Source: Amycolatopsis echigonensis
GTDB lineage: Bacteria > Actinomycetota > Actinomycetes > Mycobacteriales > Pseudonocardiaceae
Direction: 5' to 3'
DNA: 64,000 nucleotides
NCBI RefSeq assembly: GCF_014174495.1
Contig: NZ_JACJHR010000050.1
Span: 1-64,000 of the forward strand
Part shown: positions 25,175 through 35,039 of the stretch, piece after piece
How positions within the stretch are numbered: position 1 is the first letter of the stretch
How the letters are laid out: every line of letters starts with the position of its first letter
Translations under genes and position numbers: made by a program
The notes under the pieces: model-generated
The model's database searches: none
Told to the model about the DNA's origin: nothing
Seen by the model: the letters and a program-made list of their open reading frames with translations, nothing else

Positions 25175-26281
25175 GTGACCATCTCGACGCCGCCCGGCAT
25201 CTCCCGGGCCACCCTCAGCAAGCCGGCCGACCTCATCGCCTCGCTCCCGTACCTGCTCGGTTTCCGTCCCGACGATTCCCTCGTGCTGCTGGGCCATCGG
25301 GTACCCGGCACGACGATAGGCCTGATGCTGCGCGCCGACCTTCCGCCGCGAGAACTCCAAGCACAGCAAGCAGATGCGCTGATCCCGCGCTTCGCCGACC
25401 ACGAGCACAACGGCGTCACCGCCGTCCTCGTCGGCGGTTCAGCGGACGAAAACGGTCCACCCTACCGGGAATTCGCAGCCGAGCTGGAGCGTGGCCTGGC
25501 GCGGCACAACCTCCGCCTGTTCCATGCTTTGTGGACCGCCGAGATCGAACCCGGTGCACCATGGTCGTGCTACCGGGATCCGGACTGCCGCGGTGTTCTG
25601 CCCGATCCGCAGGAAACCGTCATCGCCGCCGCGACCACGGAGGCGGGCTTCGTGGTCTTCCGCAGCCGCGAAGAGCTGGCTGCCGTCCTTGAACCCCGGT
25701 CGCCGGAAGCGACCGCCCGCCGGGCTGACTTGCTGGCGTCCTGTCCGGAACCGTTGTGCAGCCCTGGCATGTCGCACAGCGACGTCCTGGACGCGGCGGT
25801 TGGCGAACTCCGCGACGCATTCCTTCGCCAGCGCCGAGGTGCGGGCCCGCCCGACGACGACCAAGCTGTGCGCCTCGCCCACGCGTTGACGTTCAACCCC
25901 GTCCGCGACGCCTGCCTGGCTCTCGCGGTCCCGCCGCACACGTCGCTGACCCGCGAGGCGGAGGAGGTGTGGCTGACGCTGGTCCGCGAACTACCGCCAC
26001 CGCACCGTGCCGAGGCCGCGCTGCATCTCGGCTACACCGCCTTGATGCGTGGGGAAGGCGCGCTCGCCGGGATGGCCTTGGCGAACGCCGTGGAAGCCGA
26101 CCCCGCTCATGTGGTGGCGCAGTTGCTGCAGGCCGCGTGGAACATCGGCACGGACCCGGCGAAACTGACCGGTCTCGCCGACTTGAGCACCGCGGTGGAT
26201 CTGGGCTTGTCTCCGCCGCCGGAGCCGGGGAACGGTGGGGAGGCGGGTCCGGGGCGAAGATCTGGGCCGCCGCGGGGATGA
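25175..26281 (+). CDS. DUF4192 domain-containing protein
   Basis: 368-aa actinobacterial protein. The family hallmark is near the N-terminus: LSKPADLIASLPYLLGFRPDDSLVLLGHR, followed by a region that ends with tetratricopeptide-like helices (ALHLGYTALMRGEGALAGMALANAVEADP near residue 290). The function of DUF4192 proteins is unknown. There is no signal peptide or membrane segment. GTG 25175 is preferred because it starts just before the conserved region; a GGAGG is only 1 base away, so initiation may be leaderless. It is followed by 408 bases without a gene before galE. Confidence 0.8.
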   Translation: MTISTPPGISRATLSKPADLIASLPYLLGFRPDDSLVLLGHRVPGTTIGLMLRADLPPRELQAQQADALIPRFADHEHNGVTAVLVGGSADENGPPYREFAAELERGLARHNLRLFHALWTAEIEPGAPWSCYRDPDCRGVLPDPQETVIAAATTEAGFVVFRSREELAAVLEPRSPEATARRADLLASCPEPLCSPGMSHSDVLDAAVGELRDAFLRQRRGAGPPDDDQAVRLAHALTFNPVRDACLALAVPPHTSLTREAEEVWLTLVRELPPPHRAEAALHLGYTALMRGEGALAGMALANAVEADPAHVVAQLLQAAWNIGTDPAKLTGLADLSTAVDLGLSPPPEPGNGGEAGPGRRSGPPRG

Positions 26282-26597
26282 GATGACCGTTGCCGACGAG
26301 ACTTCCGGGCCGGAGTGGCGTGGGTGAGGCCGGGTTTCCTGGCCGCGAGGCGGGGCGTGGGCCTGAGCCGAGGTTGCCCCCGGTTCATCGCGACGGTGAT
26401 GGGACGAGGTTGCCCGGGCAGGGCCGCAGGGTTTTTCCTGGATACCGGCTGGTGTTCCGGCGCAGGGGAGTGGCCGGGTGCGAGCCGCGCCGTCCCGTTG
26501 CTGACGTGCCCGAGTCGAATCCTGCGCTGCTGAGTCCTCAGTGGACTTTCGGTGTCCTGCTGCGGGCGCGTCTGAACGATGCGCTCGCAGCAACGAC

Positions 26598-26635
26598 GCG
26601 GAGGGCGGGGATCCACCCGAATCCCCGCCCTCCGC
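26598..26635 (-). terminator. galE terminator
   Basis: Perfect 15-bp stem, GCGGAGGGCGGGGAT (26598-26612) with ATCCCCGCCCTCCGC (26621-26635), 8-base loop, beginning 54 bases downstream of the galE stop on the minus strand. It could also stop plus-strand transcription. In the rest of the 26282-26689 gap I see no gene or repeat. Confidence 0.75.
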
Positions 26636-26689
26636 ACCGGAATGCTGTGCGCGAACCTGACCCGGGCGGTGCCCGGTCCGGAACTGCCG

Positions 26690-27670
26690 TCAGGAACGAC
26701 GCGACTGGGTGAACTGCCAGGCGTCCGACACGATCCCGTCGAGGTCGGTCAGCTTGGGGGTCCAGCCGAGTTCGCCGTTGGCCTTGTCGCTCGACGCGAC
26801 CAGCACCGACGGGTCGCCGGCGCGGCGCGGGGCCACCACGGCGGGAATCGGATGCCCGGTGACCCGGCGGCAGGATTCGACGACCTCGAGCACCGAGAAC
26901 CCGGTGCCGCTGCCGAGGTTGTAGATGCGGTGCTCGCCCGCGGCGGCGTGGCGCAGGGCGAGGAGGTGGGCGTCGGCGAGGTCGACCACGTGGATGTAGT
27001 CGCGGACGGCCGTTTTGTCCGGCGTCGGGTAGTCGTCGCCGTAGATGGAGATGTGTTCGCGGTCGCCGGTCGCGACCTGGAGGACGAGGGGGATGAGATG
27101 GGTTTCGGTGGTGTGCCGTTCGCCGAACGCGCCGTAGGCTCCGGCCACGTTGAAGTACCGCAGGCTGACCGCGGCGAGGCCGTGGGCGCGGGCGAAGCTG
27201 GTGATCGCGTGGTCGATGGCGAGCTTCGACGCGCCGTAGGTGTTGGTCGGCTGCGTCGGGGCCGTTTCCGGGATCGGCGACACCTCGGGCTCGCCGTAGG
27301 TCGCCGCGGTGGAGGAGAACACCAGGCGCGGCGTGCCGTGCTTCTTCATCGCCTCCAGCAGCCGCAGCGAGGTCACCACGTTGCCTTCCCAGTACTTCGC
27401 CGGGTCGGTCATCGACTCGCCCACCAGCGACTTAGCGGCGAAGTGCAGCACGCCGTCGAAACCTTCGCCGAGCAGGTCCGCGGCGACCTCGGCCGCGTCG
27501 CCCTCGACGAAGCGCGCCTGCGGGTGCACCGCGTCCGCGTGCCCGGTCGACAGGTCGTCCACCACGGTGACCTGGTGACCGGCTTCGATGAGGCGGGCCG
27601 CGCACACGCTGCCCACGTACCCCGCGCCGCCCGTCACGATGAGTTTCAGGGGGCTCTGCTGGTCCGTCAC
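26690..27670 (-). CDS. galE: UDP-glucose 4-epimerase
   Basis: Interconverts UDP-galactose and UDP-glucose with bound NAD (Leloir pathway and wall galactan supply). The 326-aa short-chain-dehydrogenase-like protein has the nucleotide motif GGAGYVG (residues 14-20), the catalytic Ser in [11 protein letters not shown] and the YxxxK pair in [11 protein letters not shown], plus RYFNVAGA and the [15 protein letters not shown] segment typical of GalE. The start is GTG 27670. It is the last gene of an ideR-galK-galE cluster, 90 bases after galK with a hairpin between, so it may also have its own promoter. Confidence 0.93.
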   Translation of the reverse strand: MTDQQSPLKLIVTGGAGYVGSVCAARLIEAGHQVTVVDDLSTGHADAVHPQARFVEGDAAEVAADLLGEGFDGVLHFAAKSLVGESMTDPAKYWEGNVVTSLRLLEAMKKHGTPRLVFSSTAATYGEPEVSPIPETAPTQPTNTYGASKLAIDHAITSFARAHGLAAVSLRYFNVAGAYGAFGERHTTETHLIPLVLQVATGDREHISIYGDDYPTPDKTAVRDYIHVVDLADAHLLALRHAAAGEHRIYNLGSGTGFSVLEVVESCRRVTGHPIPAVVAPRRAGDPSVLVASSDKANGELGWTPKLTDLDGIVSDAWQFTQSRRS

Positions 27671-27688
27671 GTCAAGGCCTTTCTGCTG

Positions 27689-27720
27689 AGGGGTGGCGAC
27701 TGTGCGGCACAGTCTCCCCT
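27689..27720 (-). terminator. Hairpin between galK and galE
   Basis: GACTGTG (27698-27704) pairs with CACAGTC (27708-27714) and an outer AGGGG (27689-27693) pairs with CCCCT (27716-27720). It lies about 40 bases after the galK stop and 19 before the galE start, so it may partly end galK transcription or attenuate galE. Confidence 0.5.
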
Positions 27721-27760
27721 TGGTGCGACGCGACAGACCCTCCGGGGGTTGCTCCGGAAA

Positions 27761-28945
27761 TCAGGCCTCGTCGCGGCCCGCGCCGCGCGACGGCACCGCC
27801 GTGAACATCCGCGGACGGCGGAACCCGGCCTGCTCACAGGCGGTTTCGACCGCGGTGCGAACTCCGTCCAGATCCTCGTCGCGGACCAGTGCGATGGCCG
27901 AGCCGCCGAACCCGCCGCCGGTCATCCGCGCGCCCAGCGCGCCGGCCGAGCGGGCCGAGTCGACCGCGAGGTCCAGCTCGGGCGTCGAGATGCGGTAGTC
28001 GTCGCGCATGCTCACGTGCGACGCGTCGAGGTGCGGCCCGATTTCGGCGAGCTTCTTCTCGCGCAGCAACGCGACCACGTCGAGCACCCGCTGGTTCTCG
28101 GTGACCACGTGGCGCACCAGCGGTACCAGATCTTCGGGCAGCTGCGCCAGGGCGTCGTCGAGGCCGTCGAGCGTGACGTCGCGCAGCGCCTTCACGCCGA
28201 GCAGTTCCGCCGCGCGCTCGGTGCCGCGCCGCCGCGCGCCGTAGCCGCCGTCGGTGTGGGAATGCTTGGTGCGGGTGTCCATGATGAGCACCCGGAGCCC
28301 GGCCTCGGCGAGCGGGAACGGCACCTGCTCCATCTCGCCCGAGCGGACGTCGAGGAACAGCACCCGCGAGTCCTCGCAGCACAGCGACGCCGTCTGGTCG
28401 AGCAGCCCGGTAGGCGCGCCGACGTAGTCGTTTTCCGACCGCTGCACCCAGCGCGCGATCTCCGGACGAGTGGGAGTCGTCGCTCCGCCGTCTTCGAGTT
28501 CGACCCCGGCCACGCCCAGCAAAGCCAGCGAAACCGCGCATTCCAGCGCGTGAGAGGAAGAAAGCCCCGCCCCGGACGGCACGTCGCCCGCGACGACCAC
28601 GTCGGCGCCGCCCGCGTAGCCCTGGTCGCGCAGCACCCACGCCACCCCGGCGGGATACGCGGCCCATCCGTCGACCGAACCCGGTTCGAGCGCGGCGATG
28701 TCGTGCGGCCCGGAGTGCTGCAGCTGCCCGTCGTCGCCGAGAGTGGCGACCTGGAGCTTGCCGTCCTCGCGCGGGGACGCGGCCGCGGCCAGCCGGTGCG
28801 GAAGCGCGAAGGGCAGCACGAACCCGTCGTTGTAGTCGGTGTGCTCGCCGATCAGGTTCACCCGGCCCGGCGCGGACCACACGCCTGCCGGGGCCCGCCC
28901 GTGGACTTCGCGGAACGCGCGCGCCGCGTCGGTCGCCGGGCTCAC
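27761..28945 (-). CDS. galK: Galactokinase
   Basis: Phosphorylates galactose to galactose-1-phosphate with ATP. The 394-aa GHMP-family kinase has the galactokinase signature [19 protein letters not shown] (residues about 27-45), the ATP-binding [11 protein letters not shown] (near 128) and the third GHMP motif [16 protein letters not shown] (near 340). GTG 28945 overlaps the ideR stop as GTGA, so translation is coupled to ideR, an unusual partner for a sugar gene. No galT is present in the window. Confidence 0.93.
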   Translation of the reverse strand: MSPATDAARAFREVHGRAPAGVWSAPGRVNLIGEHTDYNDGFVLPFALPHRLAAAASPREDGKLQVATLGDDGQLQHSGPHDIAALEPGSVDGWAAYPAGVAWVLRDQGYAGGADVVVAGDVPSGAGLSSSHALECAVSLALLGVAGVELEDGGATTPTRPEIARWVQRSENDYVGAPTGLLDQTASLCCEDSRVLFLDVRSGEMEQVPFPLAEAGLRVLIMDTRTKHSHTDGGYGARRRGTERAAELLGVKALRDVTLDGLDDALAQLPEDLVPLVRHVVTENQRVLDVVALLREKKLAEIGPHLDASHVSMRDDYRISTPELDLAVDSARSAGALGARMTGGGFGGSAIALVRDEDLDGVRTAVETACEQAGFRRPRMFTAVPSRGAGRDEA

Positions 28946-29637
28946 TTGGCGAGCGCCAGCACAGCGTGCAGCGCCGCGGTGGACACCTGCGCCGTGGTTT
29001 CGGTGCCCTTGACCTCGACGGTGGCGCTGCCGCCCGCCGCCTTGCCGACCGTGACGAACCCGCCGGGCACGATCCCGACCGTCCGCAGTTCGGTGAGCAG
29101 CGACTCGTCGAGCTGCACGTGTTCGGCGATGCGGCGGATCTCCACCTCGCCGCCGCCGGTGCGGGCGAACTCGTCGAGGCGCACCAGGCCGTCCTCGGCG
29201 CGCGGCGCGGGGTCGCCGTCGCCGAGCTTGTCGAGCCCGGGGATCGGGTTGCCGTACGGCGACGTGGTCGGGTGGTCGAGCAGCTTCACCAGCTTGCGCT
29301 CGACGGCCTCGCTCATCACGTGCTCCCAGCGGCACGCCTCGTTGTGCACGTGCTCCCACTCGAGGCCGATGACGTCGACGAGGAGGCGCTCGGCGAGCCG
29401 GTGCTTGCGCATGACCGCGACGGCGAGGTCGTGGCCGTGGTCGGTGAGCTGCAGATGCCGGTCGTCGGCGACGACGACCAGCCCGTCGCGCTCCATCCTG
29501 GCCACGGTCTGGCTCACGGTGGGCCCGCTCTGCTGCAGGCGCTCGGCGATCCGGGCCCGCAGCGGAACGACCCCTTCCTCTTCGAGCTCGTAGATGGTAC
29601 GCAGGTACATCTCGGTGGTGTCGATGAGATCGTTCAC
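28942..29637 (-). CDS. ideR: Iron-dependent repressor IdeR/DtxR
   Basis: Fe(II)-dependent DNA-binding protein that represses siderophore genes and activates iron storage. The 231-aa product matches IdeR length (230) and pattern: [21 protein letters not shown], helix-turn-helix [22 protein letters not shown], metal-site segment [31 protein letters not shown] (positions 70-105), and a C-terminal SH3-like domain. GTG 29637 with AAGGGG upstream is the standard start; the longer open frame upstream is not conserved. It starts the ideR-galK-galE cluster. No IdeR box was found in the window. Confidence 0.93.
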   Translation of the reverse strand: MNDLIDTTEMYLRTIYELEEEGVVPLRARIAERLQQSGPTVSQTVARMERDGLVVVADDRHLQLTDHGHDLAVAVMRKHRLAERLLVDVIGLEWEHVHNEACRWEHVMSEAVERKLVKLLDHPTTSPYGNPIPGLDKLGDGDPAPRAEDGLVRLDEFARTGGGEVEIRRIAEHVQLDESLLTELRTVGIVPGGFVTVGKAAGGSATVEVKGTETTAQVSTAALHAVLALAK

Positions 29638-29773
29638 GCTGTCCCCTTCGTCCGCGTAGCTCATCGTAGTCGCCGGCCCCGACAGCGACGGCTCGCCTCG
29701 GCGTAACGGCCCGGCCGCGCCGAAAAGTCCTGCCCTGGTGCGCGAACCGCGTCCGGACCTGCAGGATGGGACC

Positions 29774-30613
29774 ATGCGACCGTTGATCTCGCCCGCTGAG
29801 CTCGCCGCGCTGACCGGCCGCGAGCGTCCCGTCGTGCTGGACGTCCGCTGGCGGCTCGGCGGACCGCCGGGAGCGGAGTCCTACCAGGAGGGACACCTGC
29901 CCGGCGCGGTGTTCGTCGACCTCGACACGGCGCTGGCCGCGCCGCCCGGGGAGGGCGGCCGCCACCCGCTGCCCGACCCGGCGGTGCTGCAGCGCGAACT
30001 GCGAAAAGCCGGGGTCCGGGCCGGGCGTCCGGTGGTCGTGTACGACGACGCCGACGGTTCGGTCGCCGCGCGTGCCTGGTGGCTGTTGCGCTGGGCCGGG
30101 CATCCGGAGGTCGCGGTGCTCGACGGCGGTTACGCAGCGTGGCTGGCCGAGGGTCGGGAAGTGACGGCCGAGACGCCGTCGCCGGAGCCGGGCGACATCG
30201 ACGTCCGGCCGGGAGCCATGCCGGTCCTGTCGGCCGACGACGCGGCGGCGCTCGCGCGCGAGGGTGTGCTGTTCGACGCGCGGGCGCACGTCCGCTACAC
30301 CGGCGAGACCGAGCCGGTCGACCCGCGGGCCGGGCACATCCCGGGTGCGGTCAGCGCGCCGTCGTCCGAGCACGCGGGAGCGGACGGGCGCTGGAAGTCG
30401 CCGTCCGAGCTCGCCGAGCGGTTCGCGTCGCTGGGCTTGACGGACGGGGTTCCGGTCGGCGCCTACTGCGGTTCGGGCGTCACGGCGTCCTCGGTGGTGC
30501 TCGCGCTGGAGGTCGCCGGGCATCCGGAACCCGCCGCGCTGTACGCGGGGTCGTGGTCGCACTGGTCGCGCGATCCGGAACGCCCCGCGGCCACCGGTCC
30601 CGAACGCGGCTGA
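29774..30613 (+). CDS. sseA: Sulfurtransferase (thiosulfate/3-mercaptopyruvate type)
   Basis: 279-aa protein with two rhodanese domains. The N-terminal one (residues 1-130: [28 protein letters not shown]) is inactive, and the C-terminal one (about 150-275) carries the active-site loop CGSGVTAS, which resembles mercaptopyruvate sulfurtransferases (CGSGVTA) more than classic rhodanese (CRxGx[R/T]). It transfers sulfane sulfur from small donors to thiols or cyanide. ATG 29774 follows AGGATGGG. It is divergent from ideR. Confidence 0.88.
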   Translation: MRPLISPAELAALTGRERPVVLDVRWRLGGPPGAESYQEGHLPGAVFVDLDTALAAPPGEGGRHPLPDPAVLQRELRKAGVRAGRPVVVYDDADGSVAARAWWLLRWAGHPEVAVLDGGYAAWLAEGREVTAETPSPEPGDIDVRPGAMPVLSADDAAALAREGVLFDARAHVRYTGETEPVDPRAGHIPGAVSAPSSEHAGADGRWKSPSELAERFASLGLTDGVPVGAYCGSGVTASSVVLALEVAGHPEPAALYAGSWSHWSRDPERPAATGPERG

Positions 30614-30744
30614 CTTCCGTCGGAGCTTTCGGCGCTGTGCACCGACTTCTCGTCCGGAGGTTTCCGGGTGAGAGGCGGCGCGGCTGAGTTCCACCCCGCC
30701 GCGGAACCCGGCTGGGGACGCTGCGGGGAAGTACAGTGCGATGC

Positions 30745-31917
30745 ATGTCGTCGCCTGCAGTTGTCTGGGATCCGTCGCTGCTGAAGTACGACCTGGGCGG
30801 GCAGCATCCGTTCAACCCCGTCCGGCTCGACCTCACCGTGCGGCTCGCCACCGAGCTGGGCGTGCTCGACGGCGTCGATCTGCTCGTGCCCACCGCGGCA
30901 GGCGACGAGGAACTGCTGCGCGTCCACGTGCCGGAGTACCTGGCCGCCGTGCGGGAAGCGCCGAACGTCGGATGGGACGTCGGGCACGGGCTCGGCACCG
31001 ACGACAACCCCGTGTTCCCCGATATGCATCACGCGACCGCACTGGTCGTCGGCTCGACGCTGCTCGCCGCGCGCAAGATCGCCGACGGCGAGGTGCGCCG
31101 GGCAGTCAACATCGCGGGCGGGCTGCACCACGCGATGCGCGATCACGCGTCCGGGTTCTGCATCTACAACGACTGTGCGATCGCTATCTCGTGGCTGCTC
31201 GACCACGGCTTCGACCGCATCGCGTACGTCGACACCGACGTGCACCACGGCGACGGCGTCCAAGCCGCGTTCTACGACGACCCGCGCGTCCTCACCGTCT
31301 CGATGCACCAGCATCCGTTCACGCTCTGGCCCGGCACCGGCTACTCCGCCGAGATCGGCAAGGGGAAAGCGGCCGGTTCCGCGGTGAACATCCCGCTGCC
31401 GCCGCACACACGAGACCCCGGGTGGCTGCGGGCGTTCGACGCGGTGGTTCCGGCTGTGCTGCAAGAGTTCCAGCCGCAGCTGCTCGTCACCCAGTGCGGG
31501 GTCGACTCGCACGAGGAAGACCCGATGGCCGACATGTCCCTGTCGGTCGACGGACACCGCACCATCTACTCCACGCTGCGCGACCTGGCCGAACGCTATG
31601 CGAACGGCCGCTGGCTCGCCGTCGGCGGCGGGGGATACCAGCTGATCCGCGTCGTGCCGCGCTCGTGGACGCACCTGATGGCGACCGTGCTGGACCGCGA
31701 CGTCCCGCCGGAAACACCGCTGCCGCCCGGCTGGGTCTCGACGGTCCAAGGCGCGGCCCCGGCCGCAGACCTCCCCGCCGCGATGACCGACGGCAAGGAC
31801 ACCGCCTTCAAACGGTGGGGCGACGACGCGGACGACCCGGTGGACATCGCGATCCGCGACACCCGCCGCGCGATCTTCCCGCTGCACGGCCTCGACCCGG
31901 ACGATCCGAGGGACTGA
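30745..31917 (+). CDS. acuC: Acetoin utilization/protein deacetylase AcuC
   Basis: 390-aa class I histone-deacetylase-like zinc amidohydrolase. Catalytic segments are visible: GGLHHAMRDHASGFCIYND with the tandem active His pair, the zinc-binding DTDVHHGDGV (Asp/His, near residue 165), the second zinc Asp in QCGVDSHEED, and GGGGYQLIRV with the catalytic Gly-Gly-Tyr. In Bacillus AcuC deacetylates acetyl-CoA synthetase. Here the next gene, 2 bases downstream, is a GNAT/acyl-CoA-synthetase protein acetyltransferase, so the two likely form a reversible lysine-acetylation pair. ATG 30745 lies 7 bases after TACAGT, so the mRNA is probably leaderless. Confidence 0.9.
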   Translation: MSSPAVVWDPSLLKYDLGGQHPFNPVRLDLTVRLATELGVLDGVDLLVPTAAGDEELLRVHVPEYLAAVREAPNVGWDVGHGLGTDDNPVFPDMHHATALVVGSTLLAARKIADGEVRRAVNIAGGLHHAMRDHASGFCIYNDCAIAISWLLDHGFDRIAYVDTDVHHGDGVQAAFYDDPRVLTVSMHQHPFTLWPGTGYSAEIGKGKAAGSAVNIPLPPHTRDPGWLRAFDAVVPAVLQEFQPQLLVTQCGVDSHEEDPMADMSLSVDGHRTIYSTLRDLAERYANGRWLAVGGGGYQLIRVVPRSWTHLMATVLDRDVPPETPLPPGWVSTVQGAAPAADLPAAMTDGKDTAFKRWGDDADDPVDIAIRDTRRAIFPLHGLDPDDPRD

Positions 31918-31919
31918 CC

Positions 31920-34900
31920 ATGCCCGACCAGCCACGCCGTCCCGGCACCGGCGACCCCGGCCCGGACGACCCCGCTCCCGACACCCGCCCGACCGGCGGT
32001 TCCAGTGGACCTGCCGCGCCCGACGCGGGCGGTGTTTCCGCTCGTGACGCTCGGGCGATGGGCGGTTCTGGCGGGGCCAACGCGTCCGACCCTGGCCCGG
32101 GCAACCCCGCTTCTGACAACCGCACGACCCGTGGGTCTGGCGGATCTGGAGCGCAGAATCCTGCCCGCCACGCTGAGGGAGGACCTGGTGCGGCAGGAAC
32201 ACCGGCGACCGGCAGTGCTGCCGCCGGGTCGCCGGGTTCGGCTGCCGAGAGCGGCTCGCGGGGCGAAACTGCGGTGAGCGGAAAGCCTGGTGCGTCCGGC
32301 CAGTCTGCTGAAGCCGCGAACCCCGCCGCGAAAGGCAAGAACCCCGAATACCGTGCCGCGGACGGGAAGCGCGATCCCTACGACTACCCGCGCGATTGGG
32401 AAGCCGACGTCGTCCTCTCCGACGGCGGCACTGTCCACTTGCGACCCGTCGTCCCCAGCGACGCCGACGGGCTCGTAGCCCTGCACAGCAGGCTTTCCGA
32501 CCGCACCCGGTACTTCCGCTACTTCGGCGCCTACCCGCGCATCCCGCCGCGGGATCTGGAGCGGTTTTCCACTGTGGACCACCACGATCGGGTCGCGTTC
32601 GTGGCCTTGCTGGGAGACGACGTGGTCGCGGTGGGGCGCTACGAGAGGCTCGATCACGGGCCCTCGGCGGAGGTCGCGTTCGTCGTCGACGACAAGCATC
32701 AGGGGCGCGGGCTCGGGTCGATCCTGCTGGAGCACCTCGCCGCGGCCGCGTCGGAGTGCGGGTTGCGGCGGTTCGTGGCCGAGGTGCTGAGCGAGAACGC
32801 GACGATGGTGCGCGTGTTCCGCGACGCCGGTTACCAGGTCAGCCGCGCGATCGAGGAAGGCGTGCTGCATCTCGAGTTCGACATCGACCCCACCGAGGAG
32901 TCCCTTGCGGTCGCGCGGTCTCGGGAACAAGCCGCGGAAGCGCGGAGTGTGCACAATCTGCTCCACCCCGACACGGTGGCGGTGATCGGGGCCAGCGCGG
33001 ATCCCACCAAGGTCGGGCATGTCGCGTTCGCGAACCTGCTCGCCGCCGATTTCGCGGGGGCGGTGTATCCGGTCAATCCGGAGCATCGGTCGGTGCGCGG
33101 GGTGCGGGCGTATCCGTCCGTGCTGGATATTCCGGATCCGGTCGATCTGGCGTTGGTGGCGGTTCCGGCGGAGGCCGTCGAATCGGTGCTGGACGCGTGT
33201 TTGGCCAAGGGCGTCAAAACACTCGTGATCGTCTCCGGTGGGTTCGCGGAGTCGGGGCCGCTCGGGTTGCACGCGGAGTTGCGGCTGGTCGGCGAGGCGC
33301 GGGCGCACGGGATGCGCGTGGTCGGGCCGAATGCGTTGGGGGTGCTGAACACCGCCAAGGACGTCCGGCTCAACGCGACGCTCGCGCCGCGGTTGCCGAA
33401 GCGCGGGCGGACCGGGTTCTTCTGCCAGTCGGGGGCGCTCGGAACGGCGATCCTGGCGGACGCGGGGTCGCGCGGGCTGGGTTTGTCGACGTTCGTGTCG
33501 GCGGGCAACCGGGCGGATGTGTCCGGCAACGACTTGCTGCAGTATTGGGAAACCGACCCGGACACCGACCTGGTGCTGCTGTATCTGGAGTCGTTCGGCA
33601 ACCCGCGCAAGTTCGCGCGGCTGGCGCGCAGGCTGGCGCGGTCGAAGCCGATCGTGGCGGTGAAGTCGGGGCGGCACGCGGTGCGGCCGCAGCTCGCGGC
33701 GACGTCGGCGGAGGTCGACGAGGCCAGTGTGCAGGCACTGTTCGAGCAGGCCGGGGTCGTCCGGGTCGAGTCTCTGGCGCAGTTGTTCGACACCGCGCTC
33801 GTGTTCGCGCACCAGCCGCTGCCGGCGGGGCCGCGCATCGGGATCGTCGGGAACTCCAGTGCGATCGGGCTGCTGGCGGCCGATACGGCCCGCTCGGAGG
33901 GGTTGCGGCTGGCGTTCGATCCGGTCGACATCGGGCCGCAGGCCGGGCCGGACGAGTTCGCGACGGCGGTGCGGGAGGCGTTGGATTCGCCGGACACTGA
34001 CGCGTTGATAGCGGTTTTCGCGCCGCCGGTGGCGATTCCTGGCACCGCGTACGCGCGAGCGTTGCGCGAAGCGGTGTCGGAGATGAAGCAGTCGAAGCCG
34101 ATCGTCTCGACGTTCCTCGCTGCGGAAGGCGTGCCGGACGAGCTGGCGGTGCTTTCCGACGACGGGGTGCCGACGCGCGGGTCGATTCCGTCGTACTCGA
34201 GCCCGGAGCGCGCGGTGAACGCGTTGGCGCGCGTGGTGCGGTACGCCGCGTGGCGGCAGCGGCCGCAGGGGACGTTGGTGCGGCCCAGCGGTCTCCACGT
34301 CGAACAGGCGCAGGAGATCGTGCGCGAGTTGCTGCCGGAGGACGGCAGTTCGACGCTGCTGTCCGACGACGATGTGGTGCGGTTGCTCAGCTGTTACGGC
34401 GTGGACGTAGTGCCATTCCGGGTGGCTTCCAGCGAAGACGCGGCCGTCGGTGCGGCGGCTGAGCTTGGCTACCCCGTCACGCTCAAAGCGGTGGACGAGC
34501 GGTTGCGCGGACGGCCGGATCTCGCGGGCGTACGGCTTGACCTGACGTCTGAAGACTCCGTACGCGTCGCGTACCGGGATCTGTGTGCGGTATCCGGTGA
34601 CGAAGACGTGTACGTGCAGCAGATGGCGCCAAAGGGGCTGTCGTGCGTGATCGGGCTGCAGGACGACCCGTCGTTCGGCACGCTCGTGTCGTTCGGGCTG
34701 TCCGGGTTGGTCAGCACGCTGCTCGGCGACCGCGCGTACCGGGCGGTGCCGTTGACAGACGTCGACGCGGCGACGCTGATCCGAGAGCCGCGTACGTCGC
34801 CGTTGCTGACGGGGTATCGCGGTGACGAGCCTGCGGACCTCGCGGCGTTGCAGGACATGGTGCTGCGCGTCGCGGCGCTCGCGGAGGACAACCCCGAGGT

Positions 34901-35039
34901 GCGGTCGTTGGCGTTGGATCCGATACTCGCGTCGCCGGACGGCGCATTCGTCGCCAACGCACGGTTGGTGGTGGGCGCACCGCCGACGCGGCCGGATACT
35001 GGACCGCGTCGGCTGCGGCACATCACGCCGTTGGACTGA
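31920..35039 (+). CDS. GNAT/NDP-forming acyl-CoA synthetase-like protein acetyltransferase (Pat family)
   Basis: 1039-aa multidomain protein: residues 1 to about 145 disordered (Pro/Gly/Ala/Ser); GNAT domain about 155-325 with the acetyl-CoA loop HQGRGLG near 260; CoA-binding Rossmann domain from VAVIGASADPTKVG (about 350); succinyl-CoA-ligase-like domains; ATP-grasp fold to the end. GNAT-first order is that of Streptomyces PatA enzymes, which acetylate acyl-CoA synthetases. In active NDP-forming acetyl-CoA synthetases a phospho-His lies in an SHTG motif after KSGR; here the stretch reads LAATSAEVDEAS (near 33700) with no His, so the synthetase part is probably a regulatory acyl-CoA sensor. 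It is coupled to acuC. The last 17 bases overlap the convergent fadE27-like gene. Confidence 0.85.
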   Translation: MPDQPRRPGTGDPGPDDPAPDTRPTGGSSGPAAPDAGGVSARDARAMGGSGGANASDPGPGNPASDNRTTRGSGGSGAQNPARHAEGGPGAAGTPATGSAAAGSPGSAAESGSRGETAVSGKPGASGQSAEAANPAAKGKNPEYRAADGKRDPYDYPRDWEADVVLSDGGTVHLRPVVPSDADGLVALHSRLSDRTRYFRYFGAYPRIPPRDLERFSTVDHHDRVAFVALLGDDVVAVGRYERLDHGPSAEVAFVVDDKHQGRGLGSILLEHLAAAASECGLRRFVAEVLSENATMVRVFRDAGYQVSRAIEEGVLHLEFDIDPTEESLAVARSREQAAEARSVHNLLHPDTVAVIGASADPTKVGHVAFANLLAADFAGAVYPVNPEHRSVRGVRAYPSVLDIPDPVDLALVAVPAEAVESVLDACLAKGVKTLVIVSGGFAESGPLGLHAELRLVGEARAHGMRVVGPNALGVLNTAKDVRLNATLAPRLPKRGRTGFFCQSGALGTAILADAGSRGLGLSTFVSAGNRADVSGNDLLQYWETDPDTDLVLLYLESFGNPRKFARLARRLARSKPIVAVKSGRHAVRPQLAATSAEVDEASVQALFEQAGVVRVESLAQLFDTALVFAHQPLPAGPRIGIVGNSSAIGLLAADTARSEGLRLAFDPVDIGPQAGPDEFATAVREALDSPDTDALIAVFAPPVAIPGTAYARALREAVSEMKQSKPIVSTFLAAEGVPDELAVLSDDGVPTRGSIPSYSSPERAVNALARVVRYAAWRQRPQGTLVRPSGLHVEQAQEIVRELLPEDGSSTLLSDDDVVRLLSCYGVDVVPFRVASSEDAAVGAAAELGYPVTLKAVDERLRGRPDLAGVRLDLTSEDSVRVAYRDLCAVSGDEDVYVQQMAPKGLSCVIGLQDDPSFGTLVSFGLSGLVSTLLGDRAYRAVPLTDVDAATLIREPRTSPLLTGYRGDEPADLAALQDMVLRVAALAEDNPEVRSLALDPILASPDGAFVANARLVVGAPPTRPDTGPRRLRHITPLD

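Noticed and set aside
28942-29773. IdeR box near ideR or the sulfurtransferase
   Set aside because: No sequence resembling TTAGGTTAGGCTAACCTAA was found in the divergent gap.
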